NCBI GenBank assembly: GCA_963843945.1
Contig: CAWJMF010000002.1
Coordinates: 806,001-870,000, forward strand
DNA from: CAWJMF01 sp963843945
GTDB taxonomy: Bacteria; Vulcanimicrobiota; Vulcanimicrobiia; Vulcanimicrobiales; Vulcanimicrobiaceae
Length of the DNA: 64,000 nt
Reading direction: 5' to 3'
In this document: positions 53,574-63,539 of the stretch, piece after piece
How positions within the stretch are numbered: position 1 is the stretch's first letter
Layout: each line of letters starts with the position of its first letter
Made by a program: the position numbers and the translations under genes
Notes under the pieces: model-generated
Seen by the model: the letters and a program-made list of their open reading frames with translations, nothing else
Database searches by the model: none
Told to the model about the DNA's origin: nothing

Positions 53574-54860
53574 ATGAATAACCGCTGGTTCCAACTCGCG
53601 CTCGGGATCGTCGCGATGGTCATGATCGCCAACCTGCAATACGGCTGGACGCTCTTCGTCAACCCGCTGCAGAGCGCGCATGGCTGGAGCAAGGCCTCGA
53701 TTCAGCTAGCCTTTACGATCTTCGTGCTCTTCCAAGTCTGGCTGGTGCCGGTCACGGGTTACCTCGTCGACCGGTTTGGGCCGCGCCCGTTCGTCGCGCT
53801 GGCCGGAGTCCTCGTCGGCGCCTCCTGGATCACCTACGCGCACGCCGACAGCTTGGGGGTGCTTTACGCGGGCGCCGTCTTAGGGGGCGTCGGGGCCGGC
53901 ATCGTCTACGGCACGATGATCGGCGCCGCAGTCAAGAACTTTCCCGACCGGCGCGGCATGGCGGCCGGACTCACGGCGGCTGGGTTCGGCGGCGGCGCCG
54001 CGCTTACGATCGTGCCGATCTCTCACATGATCAAGAGCCAAGGCTACGGCGCCGCATTCCAGACGTTTGGGCTGATCCAAGGCATCGTGATCGTGGTGGC
54101 AGCGCTTTTTATGCAGCGCGTCCTGCGCCCCGTCGATGCGCCGCAGCTCGAGCCGCCCCGCGCGCACGCACAGACTCGTCACGACCGCACGCCGATGGAA
54201 ATGCTCCAAACACCGGCCTTCTATCTGCTGTACGTGATGTTCGTCCTGGTCGCGACGGGCTTGCTTTTCATGACGGCTCAATTGGCGCCGATGGCGAAGG
54301 ACTACGGAATCGCGAACGTCCCGGTCAACTTTTTGGGCGTCGCATTCGTCGCGCTGGAGTTGGCCCTTCTCGTCGACAATATCCTCAACGGGGTTAGCCG
54401 GATCATCTTCGGCGCGATCTCGGACTACATTGGCCGCGAGCGTACGATGTTCGCCGCGTTCGTGATCGAGGCGGCCGGGCTGCTGGGCCTCCTGGCGTAC
54501 GCCGCGAATCCCGCGCTTTTCATCGTTTTCGCCGGATTGACGTTCGTCGCTTCGGGAGAGATCTACAGCCTCTTTCCCGCCGCTTGTACCGATCTTTTCG
54601 GGAGTAAGTATGCCACGACCAACGCCGGTTTCTTGTACACGGCGAAAGGCACGGCTTCTTTCGTCGTACCGATTGCAAGCTCCATTCAGCACAAAAGCGG
54701 GAGTTGGTCGGAGGTCTTACTCGTACTGGCCGTCTTCAATATCGTCGTGGCGCTCCTCGCGATGTTCGTCTTGAAACCGCTGCGCGAACGGACGCTCGCG
54801 GCTGAAGCCGGCGGACTTACGCTCGGTTCCGAAGCGGCGCCCGCGGCCGCAAGCGGCTAA
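53574..54860 (+). CDS. MFS transporter, oxalate/formate antiporter (OFA) family
   Basis: 428 residues from ATG at 53574 (GGAGGG upstream); an in-frame start at 53421 lies in the regulatory region and is unlikely. Twelve membrane segments. OFA features: MIANLQYGWTLFVNPLQSA, GVGAGIVYGTMIGAAVKNFP, DRRGMAAGLTAAGFGGGAA and DYIGRERTMFAAF. It should import the C2 acid and perhaps export formate. Confidence 0.88.
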   Translation: MNNRWFQLALGIVAMVMIANLQYGWTLFVNPLQSAHGWSKASIQLAFTIFVLFQVWLVPVTGYLVDRFGPRPFVALAGVLVGASWITYAHADSLGVLYAGAVLGGVGAGIVYGTMIGAAVKNFPDRRGMAAGLTAAGFGGGAALTIVPISHMIKSQGYGAAFQTFGLIQGIVIVVAALFMQRVLRPVDAPQLEPPRAHAQTRHDRTPMEMLQTPAFYLLYVMFVLVATGLLFMTAQLAPMAKDYGIANVPVNFLGVAFVALELALLVDNILNGVSRIIFGAISDYIGRERTMFAAFVIEAAGLLGLLAYAANPALFIVFAGLTFVASGEIYSLFPAACTDLFGSKYATTNAGFLYTAKGTASFVVPIASSIQHKSGSWSEVLLVLAVFNIVVALLAMFVLKPLRERTLAAEAGGLTLGSEAAPAAASG

Positions 54861-54868
54861 ACTTCCAG

Positions 54869-55849
54869 TCAACTCGGAGGGACGGCCACGCCGGGCGTGT
54901 GCGAAACGCTCGAAGCGTCGAGCACTTGCATCTCGTGCTCGAGGTCCTTCGCCGAGCCGACGAAGACGCCGAGGAGCGCCGCGCTCAGCAACGCGACGAG
55001 CACGGTGACGGCGGGGTAGTGCAAAGCGAGAAAGCCGTCGTAGAGCCCGTGAAAGAGCGCCGGCACGGCGATCGCGAGAACGAAGAAACTGAGCCGGTGG
55101 GCGCGGAAGCGCATGCCGAACCAGATGAGAAAGGCCGCGATGCCCGTCCAAACCGCGTGGAAGAACGGAGCCGAAGTAAGGCGCAGCACGTTCGCGATGT
55201 AGTAGCTCGTCAAAGCCAGGCGTTCGCCCTCGCTGCCACCCGTGAGATGGGACATCGTCGCATCGAGAATCGTATGCCGCTGGTACGCGATGCCTTCGTA
55301 GAGACCGAATCCCAGCCCCGAAATCAGGCCGTAATAGATGAAGAGTTGGAGCGGCGGCAACCGGACGAACCAACAAAGGACGAAAAGCGGTAAGGCTTTG
55401 ACCAGTTCTTCGGGTATGCCGACGCCAACGACGAACGCGGCCAGCACGACGAATGGATTGGTGCTCTGCAGATATGGCTCGCGCAGCGCCGAGAGGCCGT
55501 AACTGAGTACCAGCAAAAGCGCGAACGAGCACAGGCCCGTGCCGAAGTACATCGCGGCGGCAACCCGCGGGCGCGCACCTTCGCCGTGATAGAGGATCGC
55601 GAAGAAACCCGCCCAGAGCAGCGAGAAGTACAGCGCCAGCGCCCAGTACTGAACGGACGCCGACTTGGTCAGTTCCGCGGCGGCGAGCGGCACGGCGCCG
55701 ACGAGTGCCAAGAGGATCGCGCCGCGGCGCGTTTGCCGAGGGATCGCGGCAACGCGTCGAAAGGGCCTGCTGAGGAGCGACCACAGCGTCGTCGCTTCGC
55801 GATACGCATCGTCGAGGATGCGCGGTTCCCGTTCGGGACTCATCGGCAA
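54869..55849 (-). CDS. prsW: PrsW-family intramembrane metalloprotease
   Basis: 326 residues with eight or so membrane segments. Conserved motifs are in order: PEELVKALPLF (EExxK), SGLGFGLYEGIAYQR, FHAVWTGIAAF and LFHGLYDGF, giving the Glu/His zinc ligands. PrsW proteases cut anti-sigma factors or other membrane proteins. Third gene of an operon with a trypsin-like protease and a large secreted protein, 34 bases after the latter. Confidence 0.85.
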   Translation of the reverse strand: MPMSPEREPRILDDAYREATTLWSLLSRPFRRVAAIPRQTRRGAILLALVGAVPLAAAELTKSASVQYWALALYFSLLWAGFFAILYHGEGARPRVAAAMYFGTGLCSFALLLVLSYGLSALREPYLQSTNPFVVLAAFVVGVGIPEELVKALPLFVLCWFVRLPPLQLFIYYGLISGLGFGLYEGIAYQRHTILDATMSHLTGGSEGERLALTSYYIANVLRLTSAPFFHAVWTGIAAFLIWFGMRFRAHRLSFFVLAIAVPALFHGLYDGFLALHYPAVTVLVALLSAALLGVFVGSAKDLEHEMQVLDASSVSHTPGVAVPPS

Positions 55850-55883
55850 GAGGCGGATTCGAAAACGACCGGCGGGGCCCTCT

Positions 55884-58487
55884 CTACGGCGCGCAGGGAT
55901 CGACGCGTGGATGCGCTGCCGTCAAACGAAAGGCGAGGAAGCCGCCCGACGTCGCGGGGCCGCTATTTTGCACCGGATGTTCGTTGAAGGCGCCGATGGC
56001 CGCATCGAGCTGCAGCTTGTGGAACAAAATCGGGTAGTCCACCTCAGCCGAAAACGTGTTTCCTTGCTGCGGCAGAGGAACGCCCGACGGGAAGGCGGCG
56101 TTGGTGTACGCCGCGGAGATGCGCGGACAACCGCCATAGCTCAGGAAGCCCGTAACCGAGCCCGGCAAACCACCGCTCGTGCCGAGGTTTCGCGACGCAC
56201 CGCCGGCCGAGATGCTGCCCGGCAGCGCCGACGTATCGGTGGCGCCGAAGCTCCACAGGTTCCCGACGCGAAAGAAGAGTCCGCCGACGCCGTGGTTCGC
56301 CTGCTGCGTTTGGCAGGCGTACAGCGGCTTCTTGGCCGTCGACTTCGGCGTCGTGCCGCAGCCGGTTACCGAACCAAAATTATAGCCGCCGACCAGCTGT
56401 ATCTGCGTTTCGGCTGGAAACGTCAGCGGTATCCAAGGCGAGAGCAAGGAGCCGTTGTCGAGGTGCTGCGGTCGAATTTGCGTCTCGGGCACGGAACCGG
56501 TTTTGGGATTCGGCGTGGGCACGACTTGCACGAGCGCGTTCGCATAGTTCGAAACGAGGCCTTGCTCGAGCACGGCGATACGATCCGAGACGGTCTGAGT
56601 CAAGCTGCCGCCCGTCAAGATCCAGCCGGTCAGATGCGGCACCGGCAGCGAAGCCTGCACGCCCTCTTGCGTGGCAACGTCGCCCTTGATGTCCGTGAGG
56701 CGAAAGCCGATCACATCGAGCGCGAAATAGCGCGCGCTGTCGCCGCCGGCATAGGAGGCCGTGAGGTGCGCGACGGGGCCGCTGAGCGGCGTGACCCACG
56801 TCGTCGAGCCGGCGCTCGGCGCGAAAAAGCGCTCGTCGACCTGGGCGCCGAGCGTCTCTTTGACCTGGAAGAAATCGGGATGCGCCGAGTTCGGCGGCGC
56901 GCTCGACGTGGTAAAGCTGGCGGATTCGCCCCCGAACTGGCTCGTCGTCGCGGCGCCGATCCTCCCGTCCGGGCCCACGCGGTCTTGAATGAGCCGGCCG
57001 AAGACGTCGAGCGTCGTCGCCTGATAGCCCGCGTACGTTGCCGATTCGTTTTGGTAGACGTGCGCGTTGGCGGCGAGTGCGTTGACGTTGTCGCGCACGC
57101 CCTTACTCCCCGAATACCCGTTGAGCAGCGTAACCTGTGCGGGTAAATCGTTCGCCGTGCTCGACTCGAAGAAAGGCGCCGGCGGCGGGGGAGCTTTGAG
57201 CGGGATTGCTTCGACGGCCGCGGTTTTCGCGACGAACGGCGGAAGTGAAGGCTCGGGGCTCGGCGGCGGCGTGGTCAGCGCCAACGTCACCGTTTCGGCA
57301 CCGGTATACCACCCCTGCGCTTGGTTCCCGTAGAGCGCTGCGAACTTGACGGCTTGCGACGAGTAGCCGTAGGTGTAGCCCGAAGCCAACGTGCCGACCT
57401 TGCTCACGGAATAGGGCACGAGGTCGAACAGAGGCTTGAGGCTGTCGTCGTTCAGCCGTTGCGACACTTCGGAAAATGAGAAGAGCGGCTGGCTCCGCGT
57501 TTGAAGCGTCTGCGCGATCGGCATCTGACCGGACATCGGCACCGAGAGCGGGGTGAGGCTGATCGCTTGCGAGAGCGCGCGCTGCGAAGCGACCGTGCTC
57601 TGGTCCTGGTTGTAGCTTGCCAGGGCGAGGTCGTGCTGGTCCCAGCTGAACGAGCCGTCAACGCCGACATCGTGGAGGCGCTGCGGGGTCGCACCCGGAG
57701 CGGGCGTCTGCGGGACCCGAACGTACGGAGCGTACTCAACCGAGAGCGCGGCCGCCGTGTCGACGACGCGCACCGGAATCTCGACGACGACTTGCGCGGG
57801 TTCGCAATCGCTCCGCCCGGTACAAACGTTGAGCGCGACCATGATGCTGCTCGAGTGCACGGTGAGGGCGAGCGTCTTCCACGGAATCGTGAGCGTCCGG
57901 AACTTCTTGTCCCCAGCCGCTCCGGCGGGAACGATGTTCGAGAGGCTCTGTTTCTCCACGGAGAGCGCATAGGCGAAGCCGGTGCCGAAATCGCATTCCG
58001 CGCGGCCGCCGTCGTACGAGATGCGCTCGCCGACGCGACGGCCGGTCCGCGCGACGATCGAGGCGAGCCTGGCGCCGCCGCTCGAAACGGCGTGCAGCTG
58101 CGTGCAACTCCACCCGCTTGTCGAAACGAAGGGCACCTCGGCTTTGAAGGTCACGATGAGGCCCGCCGAGGTCGCGCTGACTTTCAGCGAATTCCCGTTG
58201 ATGTCGACGACCGCGGGCACCGGGACGAATTCGTTGCAGGCCTTGTTGCTCGCACCGTTCGCGCAAAGCCCTGGCGCGCCGGCCGACGGGCTCGGCGTCG
58301 GCACGCCGTGCCAGTTCGCCTCGATCGGGACGACCGATCCGTCGAAACCGGCCTGCAGCGTCAGGGCCGGCACCAGTCCGTAGCTCTTGTCGAGGTAGCG
58401 CGTGACCGGCTGGCCGTCCGCCGGAGCGACGAAGACGACGCCCGCAATGAGCGCTAAGGAGATCCAGGCGGCGCTGACTCGACGCAC
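55884..58487 (-). CDS. large secreted protein of unknown function, 867 residues
   Basis: GTG start at 58487 gives VRRVSAAWISLALIAGVVFV, a signal peptide; longer readings overlap the protease gene. The N-terminal 300 residues are beta-rich with cysteine pairs (GLCANGASNKACNEF, GWSCTQLHAV, NVCTGRSDCEPAQ). A Pro-rich linker (PPPSPEPSLPPF) lies near residue 395. The C-terminal 350 residues read like barrel strands (GGLFFRVGNLWSFGATDTS, FSAEVDYPILFHKLQLDAAI). No family recognised. Fourteen bases after the protease, likely an operon. Confidence 0.7.
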   Translation of the reverse strand: MRRVSAAWISLALIAGVVFVAPADGQPVTRYLDKSYGLVPALTLQAGFDGSVVPIEANWHGVPTPSPSAGAPGLCANGASNKACNEFVPVPAVVDINGNSLKVSATSAGLIVTFKAEVPFVSTSGWSCTQLHAVSSGGARLASIVARTGRRVGERISYDGGRAECDFGTGFAYALSVEKQSLSNIVPAGAAGDKKFRTLTIPWKTLALTVHSSSIMVALNVCTGRSDCEPAQVVVEIPVRVVDTAAALSVEYAPYVRVPQTPAPGATPQRLHDVGVDGSFSWDQHDLALASYNQDQSTVASQRALSQAISLTPLSVPMSGQMPIAQTLQTRSQPLFSFSEVSQRLNDDSLKPLFDLVPYSVSKVGTLASGYTYGYSSQAVKFAALYGNQAQGWYTGAETVTLALTTPPPSPEPSLPPFVAKTAAVEAIPLKAPPPPAPFFESSTANDLPAQVTLLNGYSGSKGVRDNVNALAANAHVYQNESATYAGYQATTLDVFGRLIQDRVGPDGRIGAATTSQFGGESASFTTSSAPPNSAHPDFFQVKETLGAQVDERFFAPSAGSTTWVTPLSGPVAHLTASYAGGDSARYFALDVIGFRLTDIKGDVATQEGVQASLPVPHLTGWILTGGSLTQTVSDRIAVLEQGLVSNYANALVQVVPTPNPKTGSVPETQIRPQHLDNGSLLSPWIPLTFPAETQIQLVGGYNFGSVTGCGTTPKSTAKKPLYACQTQQANHGVGGLFFRVGNLWSFGATDTSALPGSISAGGASRNLGTSGGLPGSVTGFLSYGGCPRISAAYTNAAFPSGVPLPQQGNTFSAEVDYPILFHKLQLDAAIGAFNEHPVQNSGPATSGGFLAFRLTAAHPRVDPCAP

Positions 58488-58501
58488 GTTCGGCGGAGCC
58501 G

Positions 58502-59872
58502 CTACGCGCCCGGGCTGCAAGTTTGCAAGCTGTTGAAACGATGCAGCGTCGCTTTGAGCGAGGCGCCGGCGGGCGAGGTTTGCAGCGCGCCGCGAACGGC
58601 TGAGGGTTTCGCGCCCGCCGCGAGCTTGTCGATCGCCGCGGCGTCGGCGGCGTCGAGACTCTCGACGTCTCGCAGCAGCGACTCGGACAGATGAAGCGCG
58701 TTTTGGCTCGAGCTTGCCGACACGAGCCGCACGTCGCTCTTGAGCGCGTCGTCGTAAGCGACGACTTCGGCTTGACCTTGCCGCATGCGAGAGGCAAGCC
58801 CGCTTCGTTGCGCGTCCGCTCCGGAGAGCTCGGCGACGAGCGCGCTGCGCAGCTCGAACCAATCGCCGAAATCTTTCGACACATGGGTCAGCGCGTTCAG
58901 ACAGGCCGGCGAGCCGGCGAGATGTTTCGGCGCGCGCGGCGTGCCCTGAAGCTCCTCGGCATCGACGCTCTCCTGCGAGGGCGTGTAGACCGCGACGCTG
59001 ACGGTGGGAACGTCGGCCAGAAACTTCTGGACGGTGGCGGCGGGAATCGCGACGCCTTGTTGGACCGAGGCGAAATCGCCGCCCGCGATGCCTTTGATGA
59101 CGCCGTAAATGCTTCCGCTCCGCGGGTCGTACAAGGGGCCGCCGCTATCGCCGGCGTCCGTCGTCGCGTTGTAATAGATGTAGAAATTCGTATCGCCGAA
59201 CAGCCCGGTGAAGCTGCCGATGCTGCCTGGAACGTTTGCGCCCCGCAACACCCGCTTTTGCGAATCGCGCCAGTCTTGCGTCTGGCGCGTCGGAAAACCG
59301 GCGATGTCGCTGGCCCAGCGCTCCGAGGGCTCGTGCGTGTTGATCGATAGGGCCTTCACGGGGAAGGGAACGTCGGCTGCGATTAGCGCCAGATCGGGCA
59401 GCGGCGCGCCGCCCTTCGCGGCGGCGCCCGCCTCGGCTGCCGAACCGGACTTGACGAGACGGCCGGGGATCTCTTGCGACGGCTGGCCCGGGAAGACCAG
59501 CGTGAAGGGCTCGACTTTGCCCCGTTCGTCGGAGATGACGTGCTGATTCGTGAGAAAGTACGCCGTCGAACCTTTCGCAAAGATGCAGAAGGCGGTTCCG
59601 ACTTTGTTGCCACCCTCGGTCACGACCAGCGCTAGCGAAGGCGCGACGACCGTCGCATAGACGCGCGCCGGCGAAGGCGGCGGCGCCTGCGAGCCGGCCG
59701 GCGAAGAGCGGATGCCGCAGAGCAGCAGCGCGAGTCCGATCGCCTGCAACAGTTTGGGCGCGGCGGGCCTCATCAAACGGCTCGAACGCTCCATGGAGAA
59801 AAGGAGCGCATCCAAAAGGAGAATGCGTTGCAGTCGTTTCTTCCCTTCCCAGCGTGCGCCCTGTGGAGTCAT
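58502..59872 (-). CDS. secreted trypsin-like serine protease
   Basis: 456 residues. After a long N-terminus and signal anchor (LLQAIGLALLLCG) comes an S1 protease domain: His111 in LTNQHV, Asp160 in PLPDLALI and Ser243 in TTDAGDSGGPLYD complete the triad. The C-terminal 190 residues are helical and unassigned. The start may be internal (59794 or 59773), which would suit the signal peptide better; 59872 has a GGGGA before it. First gene of the protease/secreted protein/PrsW operon. Confidence 0.85.
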   Translation of the reverse strand: MTPQGARWEGKKRLQRILLLDALLFSMERSSRLMRPAAPKLLQAIGLALLLCGIRSSPAGSQAPPPSPARVYATVVAPSLALVVTEGGNKVGTAFCIFAKGSTAYFLTNQHVISDERGKVEPFTLVFPGQPSQEIPGRLVKSGSAAEAGAAAKGGAPLPDLALIAADVPFPVKALSINTHEPSERWASDIAGFPTRQTQDWRDSQKRVLRGANVPGSIGSFTGLFGDTNFYIYYNATTDAGDSGGPLYDPRSGSIYGVIKGIAGGDFASVQQGVAIPAATVQKFLADVPTVSVAVYTPSQESVDAEELQGTPRAPKHLAGSPACLNALTHVSKDFGDWFELRSALVAELSGADAQRSGLASRMRQGQAEVVAYDDALKSDVRLVSASSSQNALHLSESLLRDVESLDAADAAAIDKLAAGAKPSAVRGALQTSPAGASLKATLHRFNSLQTCSPGA

Positions 59873-60003
59873 TCCCCGATACTAGCGAGCAAAGCCAAGA
59901 AATTTCTGTGAAACTTTGCGCTCGCGTGCAGGTATGAGCGCGCCGCGCGCGGCGGCTGAAAGGTGGGAAAAGGGACTTCGGCGGCGGCTCGCGCACGAGG
60001 CGC

Positions 60004-61656
60004 TTGTACGCTCGTTCCTTGCGGACGAGCACCCTCCGGAGGTCGACCGCCACGTCCGTTCTCGCTCGGCGTCTGCGTTGCGGCTTGCTCTTAGCGGCTT
60101 CCGTCGCGGCGTTGGCAGGCTGTGCGGCCCAGAGCGCGGGCTTGCACCGCGATGCGGGGACGCTAGTCACCGTCGAACCCGGCGACGCGAACACGATGAA
60201 CCCGCTCTTCGCGAATAACCAAGCTTCGTACATGTACTTCGGCTTCGTGCTCGACGGTCTCGCCAACAGCGGCGCCGATTTTTCGGTCGTTCCGGCGCTC
60301 GGGACGAGTTGGACGCATAGCGCGGACGCGTTGCATTGGATCGTGCAGTTGCGGCGCGGCGTCGTCTGGTCCGACGGCGCACCCTTCACGTCGAAGGACG
60401 TCATCTGGACGTGGCACGCGATGCTCGATCCGGCGGTGGGCTTTCCCTACGCCGGGCAATTCGCATACATCCGAAACGTCAGCGCGCTCGGACCGTTCGC
60501 CGTACGTTTCGACCTGAAGACCCGTAACGCGACCTTCGAATCGCAAGCGCTCGAGTCGCCGATTCTTCCGGAGCACATCCTCGGCTCGATCCCGGCTGCC
60601 CGCCAGCGCACGGCTCCCTTCGGCCAGCATCCGATCGGAACCGGACCGTACCTCGTCGAGGCCTGGCAGCACGACGATCACGTCGTCTTCGTGAAGAACC
60701 CGCACTGGTGGCGCGGAACGCCGAAGATCGCGCGGATGGATTTTCGCATCGTTCTGAACAGCGAAGCTCGCACCGACGCGCTTATCGACGGCTCCGCCGA
60801 CCTCATCGACGGCTTGGGCAGCGCAGACTACTTTTCGTTGCTCAAAGCGGAGCCGAAGCTCGAGTTCGTGCACCTGCCCGACCTCTACAGCTTTTTCATC
60901 TTGCCCAACTTGCATCTCGCCGGATTGAAAGAACTCGACGTACGCCGCGCGATGATGTACGGCTGGGATCGCCGGGACATCGCGCAACGGCTGCTCCACA
61001 ACGACGTCGTCATCGACGACAGCATCGAGCCGGTCGGTCTGCCCTATTGGCACGACGGCAACGTAACCCACTATCCATACGAACCGGGGCGCGCCCGCAC
61101 GATCTTGGATGCGGCGGGCTGGAAACTCGGCCCGGACGGAGTCAGGCGCAAGGGAAAGGACCGCTTGTCGTTCGTCCTGTCGTTGCCGACGGGCAGCAAT
61201 AGCTCGACGGACGTCGCCGCCGAGTTTCAAGCCGACATGCGTGCGATCGGCGTCGAGATCTCGATCAAGCAGCTGGACTACGCGACCTTCATCGACAACA
61301 CGAACGACTTCAAATTCGAGCTGGCGTTGACGGGCTGGGGCGGCATTACCGATCCCGACGAGTACACGTTCTTGCATTCCTCGCAAGTCGCGCCCGCCGG
61401 CAATAATTCGATGGACTACCGGAATGCCGAAGTCGATCGCGATCTCACGCTCGGTCTACAAGCGATCGGCAACGCTGCGCGCAAGCCGTACTACGACGAC
61501 TTGCAGCGGGTGACGTCGAGAACGCTGCCGGTTCTCTGGGGCTACGACGCGTATTACCGCGCCGCGTACTCGCCTCGGCTCCATATCGATCGGCGCGCGA
61601 TGCTGCCCTCGCTGCAGTTTTGGTGGAACGTGTTTGATTGGACGCTCGAGCCGTGA
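60004..61656 (+). CDS. ABC peptide transporter substrate-binding lipoprotein (SBP family 5)
   Basis: 550 residues, lipobox LAGC after LLLAASVAA. Family 5 signatures: TLVTVEPGDANTMNPLFANN, LQRGVVWSDGAPFTSKDVIW-like region, GTGPYLVEAWQHDDHVVFVK and LDVRRAMMYGWDR. It captures oligopeptides or similar ligands. TTG start at 60004. Its stop overlaps the GTG of the first permease gene. Divergent from the protease operon across 131 bp. Confidence 0.9.
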   Translation: MYARSLRTSTLRRSTATSVLARRLRCGLLLAASVAALAGCAAQSAGLHRDAGTLVTVEPGDANTMNPLFANNQASYMYFGFVLDGLANSGADFSVVPALGTSWTHSADALHWIVQLRRGVVWSDGAPFTSKDVIWTWHAMLDPAVGFPYAGQFAYIRNVSALGPFAVRFDLKTRNATFESQALESPILPEHILGSIPAARQRTAPFGQHPIGTGPYLVEAWQHDDHVVFVKNPHWWRGTPKIARMDFRIVLNSEARTDALIDGSADLIDGLGSADYFSLLKAEPKLEFVHLPDLYSFFILPNLHLAGLKELDVRRAMMYGWDRRDIAQRLLHNDVVIDDSIEPVGLPYWHDGNVTHYPYEPGRARTILDAAGWKLGPDGVRRKGKDRLSFVLSLPTGSNSSTDVAAEFQADMRAIGVEISIKQLDYATFIDNTNDFKFELALTGWGGITDPDEYTFLHSSQVAPAGNNSMDYRNAEVDRDLTLGLQAIGNAARKPYYDDLQRVTSRTLPVLWGYDAYYRAAYSPRLHIDRRAMLPSLQFWWNVFDWTLEP

Positions 61657-62612
61657 GTTCGTTCATCATCCGGCGCCTGCTAGGTTCGATACCGCTACTC
61701 TTGATCGTAAGCCTGATCTCGTACGCGCTGATGGGCCTCTCGCCGGGCGGTCCCGCGGCCATCATCGGCCAACAGGCTCGCGGACTCTCGCCGGTCGCTC
61801 GAAAGCACTTCATCGAACTGCTCGGGCTCGACAAACCGTGGTACGTGCAGTACTTCTATTGGCTCAAAACGCTGATCGTTCAAGGCTCGCTGGGCAACTC
61901 GTACGTCGACGGACGACCGGTCGTCGCAAAGATTCTCGAGAAGCTGCCGGTCACGCTCGAATTGCTGACCCTCGCGCTGTTGCTGACGCTGCTCATCGCC
62001 CTTCCAGCCGGCATCTACGCGGCGACCCGGCGCAACTCGTGGTTCGACGTCGGCTCGACGGCGATCGGGTTCCTCGCGTACGGCATTCCGATTTTTTGGC
62101 TCGGGATCGTCCTGATCGACGTCTTTGCGATTCACTTCCGCTGGCTGCCGGCCTCCGGCATCGCTTCGCTGGGCGGGGAGCACGACATCGGCGACCGGCT
62201 GCGGCACTTAGTCTTGCCGGTCGTGACGCTGGCGATCGTCAGTTTCGCGTCGTGGATGCGCTATCAGCGCGGCGCCATGCTCGAAGTGCTCTCGGCGCCG
62301 TTCGTGCGAACCGCACGGGCCAAGGGTCTGACGGAACGTGCCGTCATCTATAAGCACGCGCTGCGCAACGCCCTCATTCCGACGGTGACGCTGCTCGGAC
62401 TGAGTCTGCCCGGACTGGTCGGCGGCGCCTTCTTCGTCGAGTACGTCTTCTCGTATCCCGGGATGGGTTACCTTGGCATCAATTCGATCTTCGCGCGGGA
62501 CTATCCGACGGTCATGGGCATCACGATGCTCTCCGCAGTGCTCGTGGTGCTCGGCAACCTTCTGGCCGACGTCTTCTACGCGCTCGTCGACCCGCGGATC
62601 CGCTATGACTGA
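61653..62612 (+). CDS. dppB: peptide ABC transporter permease DppB-like
   Basis: 319 residues from GTG at 61653 (GTGA overlap). Six membrane segments, LSPGGPA at the N-terminus, and the EAA loop RTARAKGLTERAVIYKHALR then NALIP. It pairs with the next gene as the heterodimeric pore. Confidence 0.93.
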   Translation: MSSFIIRRLLGSIPLLLIVSLISYALMGLSPGGPAAIIGQQARGLSPVARKHFIELLGLDKPWYVQYFYWLKTLIVQGSLGNSYVDGRPVVAKILEKLPVTLELLTLALLLTLLIALPAGIYAATRRNSWFDVGSTAIGFLAYGIPIFWLGIVLIDVFAIHFRWLPASGIASLGGEHDIGDRLRHLVLPVVTLAIVSFASWMRYQRGAMLEVLSAPFVRTARAKGLTERAVIYKHALRNALIPTVTLLGLSLPGLVGGAFFVEYVFSYPGMGYLGINSIFARDYPTVMGITMLSAVLVVLGNLLADVFYALVDPRIRYD

Positions 62613-63528
62613 GCGTCTTGCGGCGATGCGGGGATTCACGCGGCGTTTCATGCGCGAGGGCAGCGCGGTCGCCGGCCTGGCGATCGTCTGCGTTCTGATC
62701 TTCGGTGCGCTCTTTGGACCGCTGCTCGACCGCGTCTCCCCGATCGCGATCGATCACGCCCTGCTCGGGCACCCGCTAGCCCCGTCCTGGCAGCATCCCT
62801 TCGGCACCGACATTCTGGGACGCGACGAGTTCGTGCGGGCACTCTACGGCGCGCGCGTTTCGCTGACGGTCGGCTTCACCGCGATGGTCGTGGCGATCTC
62901 GATCGGCACGCTCTACGGCGCGATCTCGGGCGCAGCCGGCGGGCGCATCGACGCACTGATGATGCGAGCGGTTGACGCGCTGCTCGCCTTCCCCGGCTTC
63001 TTCCTCATCATCACGGTCGAGGCGCTCACGGAGAAGTTCGCGCTCGTCGTCATCGTGCTGATCATGGGTTTTCTTTCGTGGATGGGCGTCGCGCGGTTGG
63101 TACGCGGCGAAGTCCTCACGCTGCGCGAACGCGATTTCGTCGAGGCGGCGCGCGCCCTTGGGGCGAGCCCCGCGCGGCTCGTGTTGCGTCACCTCATCCC
63201 GAACGCGCTCGGTCCGGTCGTCGTCGCGGCGACCCTGGCGATCGGCGATTTCATCCTGCTGGAAGCTGCGCTTTCGTATCTCGGACTCGGCGTGCAAGTC
63301 CCGACCGCGTCGTGGGGCAACATGCTGCAGGACGCCTTGACCCCGGATGCGCGCAGCGCGTACTGGCTGATCGTCACGCCCGGCCTGCTGATCGTCTTCG
63401 CGCTGCTCGGCTTCAGCTTGCTCGGCGAAGGTCTCCGCGTGGCCTTCGATCGCTCGCAGACCCAAGAGCTGACGGGAGCGTTCGAGGATGCCTCGGTTCC
63501 GGCGGGACGCGTCGCGCTCGAGGTATAG
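62605..63528 (+). CDS. dppC: peptide ABC transporter permease DppC-like
   Basis: 307 residues. ATG at 62605 overlaps the dppB stop by eight bases. HPFGTDILGRDEFVRALYGA and EAA loop EAARALGASPARLVLRHLIP are characteristic. No ATPase gene follows; a convergent dipeptidase gene begins 11 bases after the stop. Confidence 0.93.
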   Translation: MTERLAAMRGFTRRFMREGSAVAGLAIVCVLIFGALFGPLLDRVSPIAIDHALLGHPLAPSWQHPFGTDILGRDEFVRALYGARVSLTVGFTAMVVAISIGTLYGAISGAAGGRIDALMMRAVDALLAFPGFFLIITVEALTEKFALVVIVLIMGFLSWMGVARLVRGEVLTLRERDFVEAARALGASPARLVLRHLIPNALGPVVVAATLAIGDFILLEAALSYLGLGVQVPTASWGNMLQDALTPDARSAYWLIVTPGLLIVFALLGFSLLGEGLRVAFDRSQTQELTGAFEDASVPAGRVALEV

Positions 63529-63539
63529 CTGGAGGCGTC

